Shown here: positions 21,439-30,799 of the stretch, in pieces
Layout: every line of letters begins with the position of its first letter
Numbering within the stretch: the stretch's first letter is position 1
Assembly (NCBI GenBank): GCA_049698215.1
Contig: JBAVXH010000178.1
Location: 1 to 64,000, forward strand
DNA length: 64,000 bases
From: PALSA-894 sp049698215
Lineage (GTDB): Bacteria > Pseudomonadota > Alphaproteobacteria > Rhizobiales > Xanthobacteraceae
Reading direction: 5' to 3'
The notes under the pieces: generated by a model
What the model saw: only the letters and a program-made list of their open reading frames with translations
The model's database searches: none
What the model was told of the DNA's origin: nothing
Program-made: the position numbers and the translations under genes

Positions 21439-22047
21439 TCAGCCCCGCGGCACCGCCCACGGCCGCTCCGCGCGATCCTTCGCGGCGAAGGTGGCGATCC
21501 TGTCCTTGTGCTGCGCGGTGAGATCGAGCTCGTCCCAGCCGTTCAAGAGACGCGTCTTGCGCGCCGGATCGATGGTGAACGGCACGACGTAATTTCCCGA
21601 CTTGATGGTCTGTGCTTCGAGATCGACCTCGGCACGGCCGGTCTGCTCGACCGCGGACAGCAGCTTCTCGATGTCTTCCTCGGACACGATCGCCGCGACG
21701 AGCCCGTTGTTCACCGAATTGCCAGCGAAAATGTCGCCGAAGCTGGTCGCGACCACGCAGCGGAAGCCGGCATCAACCAACGCATAAACCGCAGCCTCGC
21801 GTGACGAGCCGACGCCGAAGTTCCGGCGCCCGATCAGGATGCTCGCGCCCTTGCGCGCGGGATCATTCATCGGGAAGTCTTGCCGCGGCTTGCCGTTCGC
21901 ATCGAAGCGCAGGTCATGGAATAGCGTGTGGGCGAGGCCTTCGGCGCGCGAGACCTTCAGGAAGCGCGCCGGGATCACCTGATCGGTGTCCACATTGTCC
22001 CGGCGCAGCGCGACCGCGGTGCCGTTGAGCTGCGTAAACTTTTCCAT
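21439..22047 (-). CDS. leuD: 3-isopropylmalate dehydratase small subunit LeuD
   Basis: A 202-aa small (swivel) subunit of isopropylmalate isomerase, for leucine synthesis. It starts MEKFTQLNGTAVALRRDNVDTDQVIPARFL, the LeuD hallmark, and has ILIGRRNFGVGSSREAAVYAL and FGDIFAGNSVNNGL. The ATG overlaps the leuC stop by one base (TGATG), so translation is coupled. It forms a heterodimer with LeuC, which carries the iron-sulfur cluster. Confidence 0.95.
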   Translation of the reverse strand: MEKFTQLNGTAVALRRDNVDTDQVIPARFLKVSRAEGLAHTLFHDLRFDANGKPRQDFPMNDPARKGASILIGRRNFGVGSSREAAVYALVDAGFRCVVATSFGDIFAGNSVNNGLVAAIVSEEDIEKLLSAVEQTGRAEVDLEAQTIKSGNYVVPFTIDPARKTRLLNGWDELDLTAQHKDRIATFAAKDRAERPWAVPRG

Positions 22048-23453
22048 CACGCCCTCCCGGCCAGCATCGGCCGCACGTCGGCAAGGTGGCCGGTGACCGC
22101 CGCGGCCGCGACCATCGCGGGCGACATCAGGTGGGTGCGTGCGCCCGGTCCCTGGCGGCCGCGGAAATTGCGGTTCGTCGTCGAGGCGCAGCGCTCGCCG
22201 GGCGGCACGATGTCGCCGTTGATGCCGATGCACATTGAGCAGCCGCTTTCGCCCCAGGTGAGCCCCGCCGCCAAGAAGATCTTGTCGAGGCCTTCCTGCT
22301 CGGCCTGATGCTTCACCTGCGTGGAGCCGGCCGAGACCAGCCCCGGCACCTTGGCCTTGCGGCCTGAGAGCACAGCCGCGGCGGCGCGCAAATCCTCGAT
22401 GCGCGCATTGGTGCACGAGCCGATGAACACGCGATCGACCCGGATGTCGGTGAGCTTCTGGCGGGGGACAAGCCCCATGTATTCGAGCGCGCCCTGCATC
22501 TGCTTCGCCTTGTCGGGATCGTCGACGGTCGCGGGATCCGGGACCGCGGCATCGATCGGCAACGTGTCTTCGGGGCTGGTGCCCCAGGTCACCACCGGCG
22601 CAATGGCAGAAGCATCGAGCGAGACCTCGCGGTCGAATTCCGCGTCGGGATCGCTCGGCAGGCGCCGCCAGACCTCGACTGCGCGATCGAAGTCCGCGCC
22701 CTTCGGGGCGAACGGCCGGCCCTTGATGTAGGCGAAGGTCGTCTCGTCCGGCGCCACCATGCCGGTGCGCGCACCGGATTCGATGGCGAGGTTGCACAGC
22801 GTGAGGCGCCCTTCCTGGGTGAGCCCGCGGATCGCCCCGCCCGCATATTCGACGCCATGCCCCTGCGCACCGTTGGTGCCGATCTTGGCGATAATCGAGA
22901 GCGCGATGTCCTTGGCGCCGATGCCGGGGCCGAGCTTGCCGTCCACGGTCACGCGCATGCGGTTCGGCTTCTTTTGCCAGAACGTTTGCGTCAACAGCAC
23001 GTGGGAAACTTCCGAAGCGCCGATGCCGATCGCAATCGAGCCGAGCGCGCCGTGCGTCGCGGTGTGGCTGTCGCCGCACACGATGATGAGACCCGGAATG
23101 CTGAGGCCCTGCTCGGGGCCCACGACGTGCACGATGCCCTGGCGCGGGTCATTCAGGCCCATGAGCATGATGTCGTGCTTGCCGGTGTTCACCACCAGCT
23201 GGTCGACCATGCGTTTCAGCGAGGGGTCATTGAAGGCCCGGTTGGGCGCGGTCGGCACGTAGTGGTCGGCGATCGCAAAGGTCAAATCCGGCCGTGAGAC
23301 ATTCTCACCGCGCGCATCGACCTTGTCGAAGCCCTGGAACGAGCCCTCGTGCACATAGTGCCGGTCGACCCACAGCAGCGACAGGCCGTTCTCGGCTTTG
23401 AGAACTTCGTGCTGCGCCCAAATCTTGTCGAACAGCGTTAACGGCTGCGTCAT
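22047..23453 (-). CDS. leuC: 3-isopropylmalate dehydratase large subunit LeuC
   Basis: A 468-aa aconitase-family subunit that isomerises 2- to 3-isopropylmalate. I chose MTQPLTLFDKIWAQHEVL at 23453 because AAGGA lies 8 bases upstream; the frame extends ten codons further without support. Cluster ligands and motifs are VCGDSHTATHGALGSIAIGIGAS, FIGSCTNARIEDLRAAA and WGESGCSMCIGIN. The RGENVSRPDLTFAIADHYVP region is typical. The operon is leuC-leuD. Confidence 0.95.
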   Translation of the reverse strand: MTQPLTLFDKIWAQHEVLKAENGLSLLWVDRHYVHEGSFQGFDKVDARGENVSRPDLTFAIADHYVPTAPNRAFNDPSLKRMVDQLVVNTGKHDIMLMGLNDPRQGIVHVVGPEQGLSIPGLIIVCGDSHTATHGALGSIAIGIGASEVSHVLLTQTFWQKKPNRMRVTVDGKLGPGIGAKDIALSIIAKIGTNGAQGHGVEYAGGAIRGLTQEGRLTLCNLAIESGARTGMVAPDETTFAYIKGRPFAPKGADFDRAVEVWRRLPSDPDAEFDREVSLDASAIAPVVTWGTSPEDTLPIDAAVPDPATVDDPDKAKQMQGALEYMGLVPRQKLTDIRVDRVFIGSCTNARIEDLRAAAAVLSGRKAKVPGLVSAGSTQVKHQAEQEGLDKIFLAAGLTWGESGCSMCIGINGDIVPPGERCASTTNRNFRGRQGPGARTHLMSPAMVAAAAVTGHLADVRPMLAGRA

Positions 23454-23597
23454 CGGCGTTTCCTTGGCCCTTGTCTGCGGCATTTACCGCGCCCGTCGCA
23501 TCAAGGTAAAGCCCGCTAACCGTATGGCTGGTCCGCGATTGATCGCTTCCTTCCGCGCGGGCAAACATGGTGCCGCAGCGCAGCGTCAAGTGAGTCC

Positions 23598-24845
23598 ATG
23601 AAAGCCATCATCGTCGGCGGGGGCATCGGCGGGCTTGTCACCGCGCTGATGCTGCATGCCCGCGGCATCGATTGCGAGATCCACGAGCAAGCAGATGCCA
23701 TCCGCGAGCTCGGCGTCGGGATCAACACGCTCCCGCATGCGATCAAGGAGCTCAAAGAGCTGGGGCTGCTGGAACGGCTCGACGCGGTCGCGATCCGCAC
23801 CTACGAGCTGTTCTACATGAACCGGCTCGGCCAGGAGATCTGGCGCGAGTTGCGCGGCACCGATGCGGGCTTCGAGGTGCCGCAGTTTTCCATCCATCGC
23901 GGGAAACTACAGGGCGTGATCTATCAGGCGGCACGCGCGCGGCTTGGCGAAAGCCGTTTCCACTTCGGATCGCGGCTCGGCGCCTTCACGCAGAACGATG
24001 CCGGCGTCACCGCGTATTTCTTCGACCGCAACGGCTCGCATCACACCACCGCACGCGGCGACGTGCTGATCGGCGCCGACGGCATCCACTCGTTCGTGCG
24101 CGACAAGCTCTATCCGAACGAAGGCCCGCCGGCCTGGAACGGGCTGATGCTGTGGCGCGGCGCGACCGACTGGCCGCAATTCCTCACCGGCCGCTCGATG
24201 ATGATCGCGGGCGGGCTGGAGGCGAAGTTCGTGCTCTATCCGATCGGCGCCGGCTCTGCGCCCGACCGGCGTCTCACCAACTGGGCGGTGGTTGCGCGCA
24301 TCGCGGACGGCTCGACGCCGCCGCCGCGCAAGGAGGAATGGTCACATCCCGGCCGCTGGGAGGATCTCGGCCCGCATCTCAAGCGCTTCCGCATCCCCTA
24401 TTGCGACGTGACGCACCTGATCGAAGCAACGGGCGAATTCTGGGAATACCCAATGTGCGACCGCGATCCGCTGCCGCGCTGGTCGCACGGCCGGGTCACC
24501 CTGCTCGGCGATGCTGCGCACCCGATGTATCCGGTCGGCTCGAATGGGGCTTCGCAGGCGATCCTCGACGCGCGCTGCCTCGCCGACTGGCTCGTGCGCG
24601 CCGAGCATCCGCTGCACGCGCTCGCCGCCTACGAGGCGGAGCGGCTGCCGCCGACCGCGCAGATCGTGCGCATGAACCGCAAGGGCGGGCCCGAAGGCGT
24701 GATCGATGCGGTCGAAGCGCTGGCCCCGGACGGCTTTACCAACATCGACGACGTGATGAATTACGAGCAGCGCATGGCGATCGTGCGCGGCTACGCGAGT
24801 ACGGCGGGGTTTGCGCGGGAGCAGGTGAACAGGGGAAAGGCCTAG
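23598..24845 (+). CDS. Flavin-dependent monooxygenase (group A, salicylate-hydroxylase-like)
   Basis: A 415-aa FAD/NAD(P)H aromatic monooxygenase-type protein. The dinucleotide-binding motif is IIVGGGIGGLVTAL at the N-terminus, the DG motif is LIGADGIHSFVRD, and the GD motif is VTLLGDAAHPMYPVGSNGASQ. Length and motifs fit single-component hydroxylases. The substrate is unknown and neighbours give little help (divergent leuCD, a Bug receptor on the other strand). It could also act on a non-aromatic substrate, because many paralogues do. Confidence 0.83.
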   Translation: MKAIIVGGGIGGLVTALMLHARGIDCEIHEQADAIRELGVGINTLPHAIKELKELGLLERLDAVAIRTYELFYMNRLGQEIWRELRGTDAGFEVPQFSIHRGKLQGVIYQAARARLGESRFHFGSRLGAFTQNDAGVTAYFFDRNGSHHTTARGDVLIGADGIHSFVRDKLYPNEGPPAWNGLMLWRGATDWPQFLTGRSMMIAGGLEAKFVLYPIGAGSAPDRRLTNWAVVARIADGSTPPPRKEEWSHPGRWEDLGPHLKRFRIPYCDVTHLIEATGEFWEYPMCDRDPLPRWSHGRVTLLGDAAHPMYPVGSNGASQAILDARCLADWLVRAEHPLHALAAYEAERLPPTAQIVRMNRKGGPEGVIDAVEALAPDGFTNIDDVMNYEQRMAIVRGYASTAGFAREQVNRGKA

Positions 24846-24853
24846 CCACCCTC

Positions 24854-24939
24854 GTCATGCCCGGCCTTGTGCCGGGCATCCACGTCTTCACTTGGTTGCA
24901 GCGAAGCAAGACGTGGATGGCTGGGACAAACCCGGCCAC
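24854..24939. repeat. Paired-hairpin repeat, copy R8 (one half decayed)
   Basis: The first half GTCATGCCCGGCCTTGTGCCGGGCAT is an intact hairpin. The inner CCACGTCTT / AAGACGTGG pair is kept. The far half (GGCTGGGACAAACCCGGCC) has lost most of its symmetry. It lies in the convergent gap after the monooxygenase. Confidence 0.75.
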
Positions 24940-24953
24940 GGATCCCGTGACCC

Positions 24954-25940
24954 CTACTTCGCCTCGCTCTGCTTGATCCCCGAGCTTTCGACGAGCTTTG
25001 CCACCCGAGGCAGATCGCTCGCGAACAGTTTCGCATGCGCCGCCGGCGACATCTCGGCTTCCGGAAACGGCACCGTGCCGAGATCCTTCAGCTTCGCCGC
25101 CACGCTCGGCTCGGAGACCGCCTTGCGCAACGCGGCGTTGAGCGCGTCGACGGTTTCCTTCGGCGTGCCCTTCGCCACATAGAGCCCGTGCCACATCGTG
25201 TAGCTGACCTCGGGCATGCCGAGCTCGGCGGTGGTGGGCACGTCCTTCAGCTGCTCGAGCCGCTGCGGCGAGGTGACGGCGATGCCGTGCAGCGCGCCGG
25301 ACTGCACCTGGGTGATCGCGTTGGTGACCTGATCCCAGAGTAGGTCGACCTGGCCGCCGAGGAGATCGGTGATGGCCGGTGCCGAGCCCCGATAGGCGAC
25401 GACCGTCGGCCTGAAGCCGAGCACATCGCCCATCATCACAGCGCAAAGGTGGCTGTTGGTGCCGATGCCGCCATGCGCGAAGTTCGCTTTCGCGCCCTGC
25501 TCCTTGATCCAGGCGACCTGCTCCTTCGGGTTGTTACCCGGAATCGACTTGCGGCCGATCAGCAGCATCGGCGCATTGTTGACGAGACCGACCGGCTCGA
25601 AGGCGGCTCGCGTGTCGTAGCGCAGGTTGTTGAACAGGCTCGGCGCCGCCAGCAGCGCGACATGATTGATGAGGATGGTGCTGCCATCGGGCGCCGAACG
25701 GGCCACGCGGTCGTTTGCGATCGTGCTGCCGCCGCCAACCTGGTTCTCGATGACGATGGGCCGGCCGAGCGCGCGCGCCATGTGCTCGCTGATGAGCCGC
25801 GCTACGGTGTCGGTGCCGCCGCCCGCCGCGTAGGGAACGACGATCGTCACGGCCTTTCCGGCCGGCTGCGCCGCGGCCTGCGATGTGAGGGCAGCGACCA
25901 AAAGGCAAGCGCTTGCCAGCACACGTCGGCGATCGATCAC
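24954..25940 (-). CDS. Tripartite tricarboxylate transporter substrate-binding protein (Bug/TctC family), orphan
   Basis: A 328-aa periplasmic receptor. A GTG start follows GGGAGG. The signal peptide MIDRRRVLASACLLVAALTS ends AAAQ. Bug signatures are VTIVVPYAAGGGTDTVARLI, ALGRPIVIENQVGGGSTIAN, NFAHGGIGTNSHLCAVMM and AITDLLGGQVDLLWDQV. Family members bind carboxylates, nicotinate or related anions for the TctAB permease, but no tctA or tctB is near. Bug genes are commonly scattered and may serve remote permeases or act as sensors. Confidence 0.88.
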   Translation of the reverse strand: MIDRRRVLASACLLVAALTSQAAAQPAGKAVTIVVPYAAGGGTDTVARLISEHMARALGRPIVIENQVGGGSTIANDRVARSAPDGSTILINHVALLAAPSLFNNLRYDTRAAFEPVGLVNNAPMLLIGRKSIPGNNPKEQVAWIKEQGAKANFAHGGIGTNSHLCAVMMGDVLGFRPTVVAYRGSAPAITDLLGGQVDLLWDQVTNAITQVQSGALHGIAVTSPQRLEQLKDVPTTAELGMPEVSYTMWHGLYVAKGTPKETVDALNAALRKAVSEPSVAAKLKDLGTVPFPEAEMSPAAHAKLFASDLPRVAKLVESSGIKQSEAK

Positions 25941-26017
25941 GGTGTCCTCCCGTTTCTTCCCTTGAACGCGAGGCTATGCCGCCGCGCCCCGTGGGGCAAC
26001 GGCGTCATTGTGCTGCA

Positions 26018-26488
26018 CTACGTGCGTGTCCACTCCATCAGCACGTCGGGCTCGCGCTCCTCATTGCGGCTGCCGTCGGTGCGCTCGATCGCGCGAAAAC
26101 CGCACGCGCGATGGAAGGAGATGGCGGCGGTGTTGCGCTGGAACACCCAGAGCCGCAGCGGCGCGTGCGCGGTCATCGCAAGCGTGAGCAGCGCCTTGCC
26201 CAATCCCTGACGGTGGCGCTCGGGGCGAACGTAGAGGTGGTCCACCCAGCCCGTGCGGAACGCGATAAAGGCGTCGATCGCCTCGGCTCGCGCCACGCAC
26301 ACCTCGCATTCGGCAAACACGCGATCGCGGAAGAAGCCGAGGTCCTCGTCCGGGGTGTGCAGGTCGGGCAGATAGGGCAGAGACGCGCGGCGCACGGTCC
26401 GGAACAGCCGCGCCACGGCCGCGACGTCGTCCGCTCCCGCTCGCCTGATCGCGTGCAAACCTGCCTTCCTTTCCCGAGCCTGTTTCAC
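26018..26488 (-). CDS. GNAT-family N-acetyltransferase
   Basis: A 156-aa acetyltransferase with a GTG start. Motif A is VDHLYVRPERHRQGLGKALL (R/Q-x-x-G-x-G acetyl-CoA loop). Motif B follows: LRLWVFQRNTAAISFHRACGF, with the usual N-x-x-A-x-x-F-Y/H. The C-terminal DVLMEWTRT strand is typical. The acceptor substrate cannot be inferred. It is transcribed away from the GGDEF-EAL gene. Confidence 0.8.
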   Translation of the reverse strand: MKQARERKAGLHAIRRAGADDVAAVARLFRTVRRASLPYLPDLHTPDEDLGFFRDRVFAECEVCVARAEAIDAFIAFRTGWVDHLYVRPERHRQGLGKALLTLAMTAHAPLRLWVFQRNTAAISFHRACGFRAIERTDGSRNEEREPDVLMEWTRT

Positions 26489-26511
26489 CCAACGAAAGCC
26501 GCAACCGCGTT

Positions 26512-26565
26512 TTACCGTCTGGTAACCAAAGTCTCTAACGCGATCTCCATTCAGACCAGGTTACC
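26512..26565. promoter_or_regulatory. Inverted repeats in the GNAT / GGDEF-EAL divergent gap
   Basis: TTACC-GTCT-GGTAA (26512-26525) is a palindrome overlapping GGTAACC (26521-26527). GGTAACC is exactly complementary to GGTTACC at 26559-26565. The sites lie between two divergent genes and could bind a regulator; there is no direct evidence of function. Confidence 0.3.
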
Positions 26566-26588
26566 TCTCGGCTGGGGGACGCCTCGAA

Positions 26589-29333
26589 ATGGACATGCGT
26601 GCGACACTAGCGCGTGCGGATGATGATCCGCAGCTGCCGGAAGCGGAGCCTCAGGCTGCCGCGAGAGCAGCTTTGACTCACACGTATCGCCCGCAGCCGC
26701 GCAGATGGTGGATGCTTTCGGGCGTCGTGCTGGTCGGCCTAATCGCCTGCGGCTCCGTTGCCGCCATTCTGACCTCACGCGAGCGAGCCCTCACGCTCGC
26801 GGAGCGGCAGCTGCAAAACCTTGCGTTCGTTCTGGCGGCGCAGGCAACCACCACATTCGAAATCATCGACCGGGTGCAAACCAGCCTCGTAGAACAAATC
26901 GTGGCAGCCGGAATCCATTCGCCGGAAGAGTTCGAGCAGAAGTTTTCGACCTTCGAAACGCACCTGATGCTCAAGGACAAGCATCTTGGCCTACCGTACG
27001 TCGGCGCCTTCACGCTGGTGAGCGCAGAGGGAAAGATCTTCAACTTCTCCCGGACCTGGCCGGTCCGCTACATAGACGTGTCCGACCGCACATTTTTTCA
27101 GACCCTCAAGGCGGACGAGACCCGAACGTCCTTCATCAGCGAACCCATCCGCAAGAGAGCGACCGGAGCTTGGATCGTCCCGCTTGCCCGCAGCATACGC
27201 ACGATCGACGGCAAGTTTGCCGGTCTGCTCCTCGCCGCAGTCGACCTTGAGCAGTTCGAAAGAGAGTTTCAGCCCATCGTCCTTGGCGAGCGCGGATCGA
27301 TTGCTCTCCTGCGCGACGACGGCGTCCTGCTCGCGCGCTATCCGCGGATCGAATCGATTGTCGGACAAACCTTTCACGCCGCGACCGGGTCTCTTGGCGA
27401 GCAGCAATCCGGCACCGTGAGACTGGTCGGTGTCATGGACGGCAAGGATCGCATCCTTTCGTCGCGCCGCCTCACGCGCTTTCCATTCATCGTCACGGCC
27501 GGCCTGGAGAGCGATGCGGCGCTCGCCGACTGGCGGAAGGAAGCCGCGACCATCACGGCTTTCGCGCTGTTCTCCTGTTGCCTGGTCGCGATCGTCCTGG
27601 TGCTGATCGTTCGCCAGTTCTCGCGCCAGGATCGCTGGTCCAAGCAACGCCTGATGATCCAGAAGCAACGGCTCGATACCGCCATCAACAACATGACGCA
27701 GGGCTTGCTGCTGTTCGATGCCGCGGAGCGGATCGTTGTTTGCAACCGGCGTTACATCGACATGTACGGTCTGAGCGAGCAGGTGGTGAAGCCCGGATGT
27801 AGCCTGCACGCACTGATCACCCATCGCAAGGAAACAGGAAGTTTTGCCGGCGACGTCGACAGCTACCGTGAAGCGCTGCTGCGCGACATCTCACAAGGAA
27901 AAGCGACCGAGCTGGTCATCGAAACGACCGATGGAAGAACCGTGCGGATCGTGAACAAGCCGCTCGAAGGCGGCGGATGGGTCGCGACACACGAGGACAT
28001 CACCGAACGCAAACGCGCCGAGCAGCGGATCGCGCATCTTGCCCATTACGACGTGCTGACTGACCTTCCCAATCGCATGATGTTCCGCGAGAGGCTGGAC
28101 GAGCAATTGGCTTGGGTTCATCGCGGGGCCAGGCTTGCGGTCCTCTATCTCGATCTCGATAACTTCAAGACGATCAACGATACGCTCGGTCATCCGGTCG
28201 GCGATGAGCTGCTCGTGACCCTCGCGGGCCGGCTCCGTAGCTGCGTCCGCGACACCGATCTCGTTGCAAGATTGGGCGGCGACGAGTTCGCCATTATCCA
28301 GACCGGCATCACGCAGCCGGCCGATGTCACGACCCTGGTGGCGCGCATTCAAGAGGCCGTCCGGCAGCCTTTGGACTTTGGTGGGCACCACATCATCTCG
28401 GATACCAGCATCGGGATCGCGATGGCTCCCGAGGACGGAGACGAGGCCGATCGGCTGCTCAAGCACGCCGACCTCGCTCTCTATGCCGCCAAAGCAAACG
28501 GCCGGGCGACCTACCAGTTCTTCGAGCCGCAGATGGACGCCCGCGCCAAGGCGCGGCGCGCCCTCGAATTCGACCTGCGCGAAGCGATCATGTGCGGCGG
28601 CTTCGAGCTGCACTACCAGCCGATTGTCGAGCTCGGTCGCCACACAGTGGTCGGCTATGAGGCGCTATTGCGTTGGATGCACCCCACGCGGGGCATGATC
28701 TCGCCATCGGAGTTCATTCCGCTCGCGGAAGATACCGGCTTGATCAATCAGCTCGGCGAGTGGGTGTTGACGACAGCCTGCCGCGACGCCGCAGGTTGGC
28801 ATCACCATCTCAAGGTCGCGGTGAATGTGTCGCCGGTTCAGATCAAGAGCCCAGGACTCGTGTTGAATATCGTGCGGATTCTTGCCGAGTCAGGCCTGCA
28901 TGCTGGCCGGCTCGAACTCGAGATGACCGAGACGGTTCTTATCCAGGATGACGAGGCGACGCTTTCGGTATTGCACAACTTGCGGGATCTCGGCGTCCGC
29001 ATCGCGATGGACGACTTCGGCACCGGGTTCTCGTCGTTGAGTTATCTGCACCGCTTCCCCTTCGACAAGATCAAGATCGATCGTTGCTTCATCAAGAACC
29101 TGCCGGGCGACGTCGGCTCGGTGGCAACGATCAAGGCGATCATCGGGATCGCAAAAGCACGCAACATCGCGACGACGGCCGAAGGTGTCGAAACCGAGGA
29201 ACAGAAGAAAGCCTTGCGCAACCTGGGCTGCGATCAAATTCAAGGCTTCCTGATCAGCGCAGCACGGCCGGCGTCAGAAATTGCTTTCGCGTTGACGGGC
29301 AGCCTCCCGCGCAAGGCAGCCGGCCGCAACTGA
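26589..29333 (+). CDS. Membrane sensor with Cache-PAS-GGDEF-EAL domains (c-di-GMP turnover)
   Basis: A 914-aa inner-membrane signalling protein. TM1 is at about residues 38-62, with a periplasmic dCache-like sensor to about 320 and TM2 (TAFALFSCCLVAIVLVLIV) at about 323-345. A PAS domain follows (AINNMTQGLLLFDAAERIVV...THEDITERKRAEQ). The diguanylate cyclase has an intact GGDEF at about 563 and the inhibitory I-site RDTD five residues before it. The phosphodiesterase has an intact EAL at about 691, plus EMTETVLIQD and DDFGTGFSSLSYLHRFP. Both catalytic domains look active, so output probably depends on ligand binding at the Cache or PAS domain. Confidence 0.92.
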   Translation: MDMRATLARADDDPQLPEAEPQAAARAALTHTYRPQPRRWWMLSGVVLVGLIACGSVAAILTSRERALTLAERQLQNLAFVLAAQATTTFEIIDRVQTSLVEQIVAAGIHSPEEFEQKFSTFETHLMLKDKHLGLPYVGAFTLVSAEGKIFNFSRTWPVRYIDVSDRTFFQTLKADETRTSFISEPIRKRATGAWIVPLARSIRTIDGKFAGLLLAAVDLEQFEREFQPIVLGERGSIALLRDDGVLLARYPRIESIVGQTFHAATGSLGEQQSGTVRLVGVMDGKDRILSSRRLTRFPFIVTAGLESDAALADWRKEAATITAFALFSCCLVAIVLVLIVRQFSRQDRWSKQRLMIQKQRLDTAINNMTQGLLLFDAAERIVVCNRRYIDMYGLSEQVVKPGCSLHALITHRKETGSFAGDVDSYREALLRDISQGKATELVIETTDGRTVRIVNKPLEGGGWVATHEDITERKRAEQRIAHLAHYDVLTDLPNRMMFRERLDEQLAWVHRGARLAVLYLDLDNFKTINDTLGHPVGDELLVTLAGRLRSCVRDTDLVARLGGDEFAIIQTGITQPADVTTLVARIQEAVRQPLDFGGHHIISDTSIGIAMAPEDGDEADRLLKHADLALYAAKANGRATYQFFEPQMDARAKARRALEFDLREAIMCGGFELHYQPIVELGRHTVVGYEALLRWMHPTRGMISPSEFIPLAEDTGLINQLGEWVLTTACRDAAGWHHHLKVAVNVSPVQIKSPGLVLNIVRILAESGLHAGRLELEMTETVLIQDDEATLSVLHNLRDLGVRIAMDDFGTGFSSLSYLHRFPFDKIKIDRCFIKNLPGDVGSVATIKAIIGIAKARNIATTAEGVETEEQKKALRNLGCDQIQGFLISAARPASEIAFALTGSLPRKAAGRN

Positions 29334-29445
29334 GCCACTGGGTCCCCGCCTTCCTCCCTTGTCATGATCAGCGCGGCGAGAGCCGCTTCGCCGCATTGTG
29401 GCCTGGTCCGGCTTGTGCAACTGAATTGGAAAAGGGGGGAATATC

Positions 29446-30426
29446 ATGCGCCAGACGCGACGCCGCCATCTTGTCCAGCTCGGAGCCGGGCTAACGCTGC
29501 TCACTTTGCCGCGCGCCGCATCGGCGCAGTCATGGCCCTCCAAGTCGATCCGCGCGATTATTCCGTTCACGGCAGGCTCCACGATCGACATTGTCGGGCG
29601 CATCGTGCTCGAGGCTCTGTCGCAGCAACTCGGCCAGTCGATCATTGTGGAAAATCGCGGCGGCGCAGGCGGCACGATCGGCGCCGCAATGGTGGCGCGG
29701 GCCGATCCGGACGGATACACCCTCCTCGCGCACTCGTCCGCGCATGTGGTGACGCCAGCGATCTATCCAAACGCGCCCTACGACACGGCGAACGACTTCA
29801 TTGCGGTCGCGGCGCTCGGCAGCTCGCCCAACATCCTGGTGATCTCGCCCGAGAAGGGCATCAAGACGCTGCCCGACCTGGTCGCGTTGGCCAAACAGAA
29901 GGCCGGCGGCATCATTTTCGGAACCGCTGGTGTCGGCTCCTCGACCCATTTCACCACAGAGCGGCTGCGTTTCAGCGCGGGGTTCGACGGCGTACACGTG
30001 CCGTTCCGCGGCATGCCGGAGGTGCTGACCGAGGTGATGACCGGGCGCGTCGACTTCTGCTTCTCCACCATCGCGCCGGCACTGCCGCTCATTCGCGAGG
30101 GTAAGCTCGTCGCGCTTGCGGTCTCGACTGCGAAGCGTAGCTCGTACCTGCCGGGCGTGCCGACCACGATCGAGCTCGGCTACAAGGATTCCGATTACAC
30201 CTTCTGGAATGGGCTATTCGCACCAGCGAAGACGCCGCGCGAGATCGTCGAACGGCTGAACCAGGAAGCGCAGAAGGCCGCCAACTTGCCGGCCGTCAGG
30301 GAAAAGCTGTCGCAGCAGGGGATCGACCCGATGCCGATCACGCCTGCCGAATTCGATGCGCTGATCCGCAAGGAGATTGCGGAAAGCATCGCGCTGGTGA
30401 AGGCGGCGGGCATCAAGGTGAATTGA
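29446..30426 (+). CDS. Tripartite tricarboxylate transporter substrate-binding protein (Bug/TctC family), second orphan
   Basis: A 326-aa periplasmic receptor. A strong GGGGGGAA ribosome-binding site precedes MRQTRRRHLVQLGAGLTLLT, a twin-arginine-like signal peptide (RRRHL followed by a hydrophobic run) ending RAASAQ. The Bug motifs are IRAIIPFTAGSTIDIVGRIV, LGQSIIVENRGGAGGTIGAA, GTAGVGSSTHFTTERL and VHVPFRGMPEVLTEVMTGRVD. It differs from the 24954 protein in the ligand-contact segments, so a different carboxylate is likely. No TctAB permease gene lies near. Confidence 0.88.
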   Translation: MRQTRRRHLVQLGAGLTLLTLPRAASAQSWPSKSIRAIIPFTAGSTIDIVGRIVLEALSQQLGQSIIVENRGGAGGTIGAAMVARADPDGYTLLAHSSAHVVTPAIYPNAPYDTANDFIAVAALGSSPNILVISPEKGIKTLPDLVALAKQKAGGIIFGTAGVGSSTHFTTERLRFSAGFDGVHVPFRGMPEVLTEVMTGRVDFCFSTIAPALPLIREGKLVALAVSTAKRSSYLPGVPTTIELGYKDSDYTFWNGLFAPAKTPREIVERLNQEAQKAANLPAVREKLSQQGIDPMPITPAEFDALIRKEIAESIALVKAAGIKVN

Positions 30427-30491
30427 GGCGCGTCACCGGTAGGCGGGTACGCGCCGCTCCCTCCCTCATCGACAGGTCAGGTCCGAAGCCG

Positions 30492-30692
30492 TCAATAATT
30501 TGCGTAGCCGCACGGCAGGGTTCGGCCGATGCCCTCTTCCGTCACACAGTCGTACTTCGTGCCCGCAACGCCGGATTGGGTGGGCTGGTTGACGGCGGGC
30601 GCCACCTGCGAGACGGGAGCCTGGGAAAACGGCGAGGACGCGCAGCCCGCAAGGCTGCCTGCCAGCGCAAAAATCGCAATCAATCTCAACAT
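30492..30692 (-). CDS. Small secreted lipoprotein
   Basis: A 66-aa protein starting MLRLIAIFALAGSLAGC. The hydrophobic n-region and lipobox LAGC show a lipid-anchored envelope protein with Cys17 as the modified residue. The mature part is Ser/Pro/Gln-rich and ends with a small two-Cys segment YDCVTEEGIGRTLPCGY that could form a disulfide. The upstream frame extension is not supported, because GCTCCCAA lies just before the ATG on the minus strand. Function unknown. Confidence 0.7.
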   Translation of the reverse strand: MLRLIAIFALAGSLAGCASSPFSQAPVSQVAPAVNQPTQSGVAGTKYDCVTEEGIGRTLPCGYANY

Positions 30693-30799
30693 TTGGGAGC
30701 CCAGCGACCGGATATCGCAGTCCTCTAGCACGGCAGGATGATCACGCAATCGACAATCCCGCGATGTACGCTCTTTGCGTACGGTAAGAGGCAAAAAGG

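Noticed and set aside
30761..30790. Hairpin GTACGC...GCGTAC downstream of the cupin gene as a terminator
   Set aside because: The stem is only 6 bp and no T-run follows on the minus strand.
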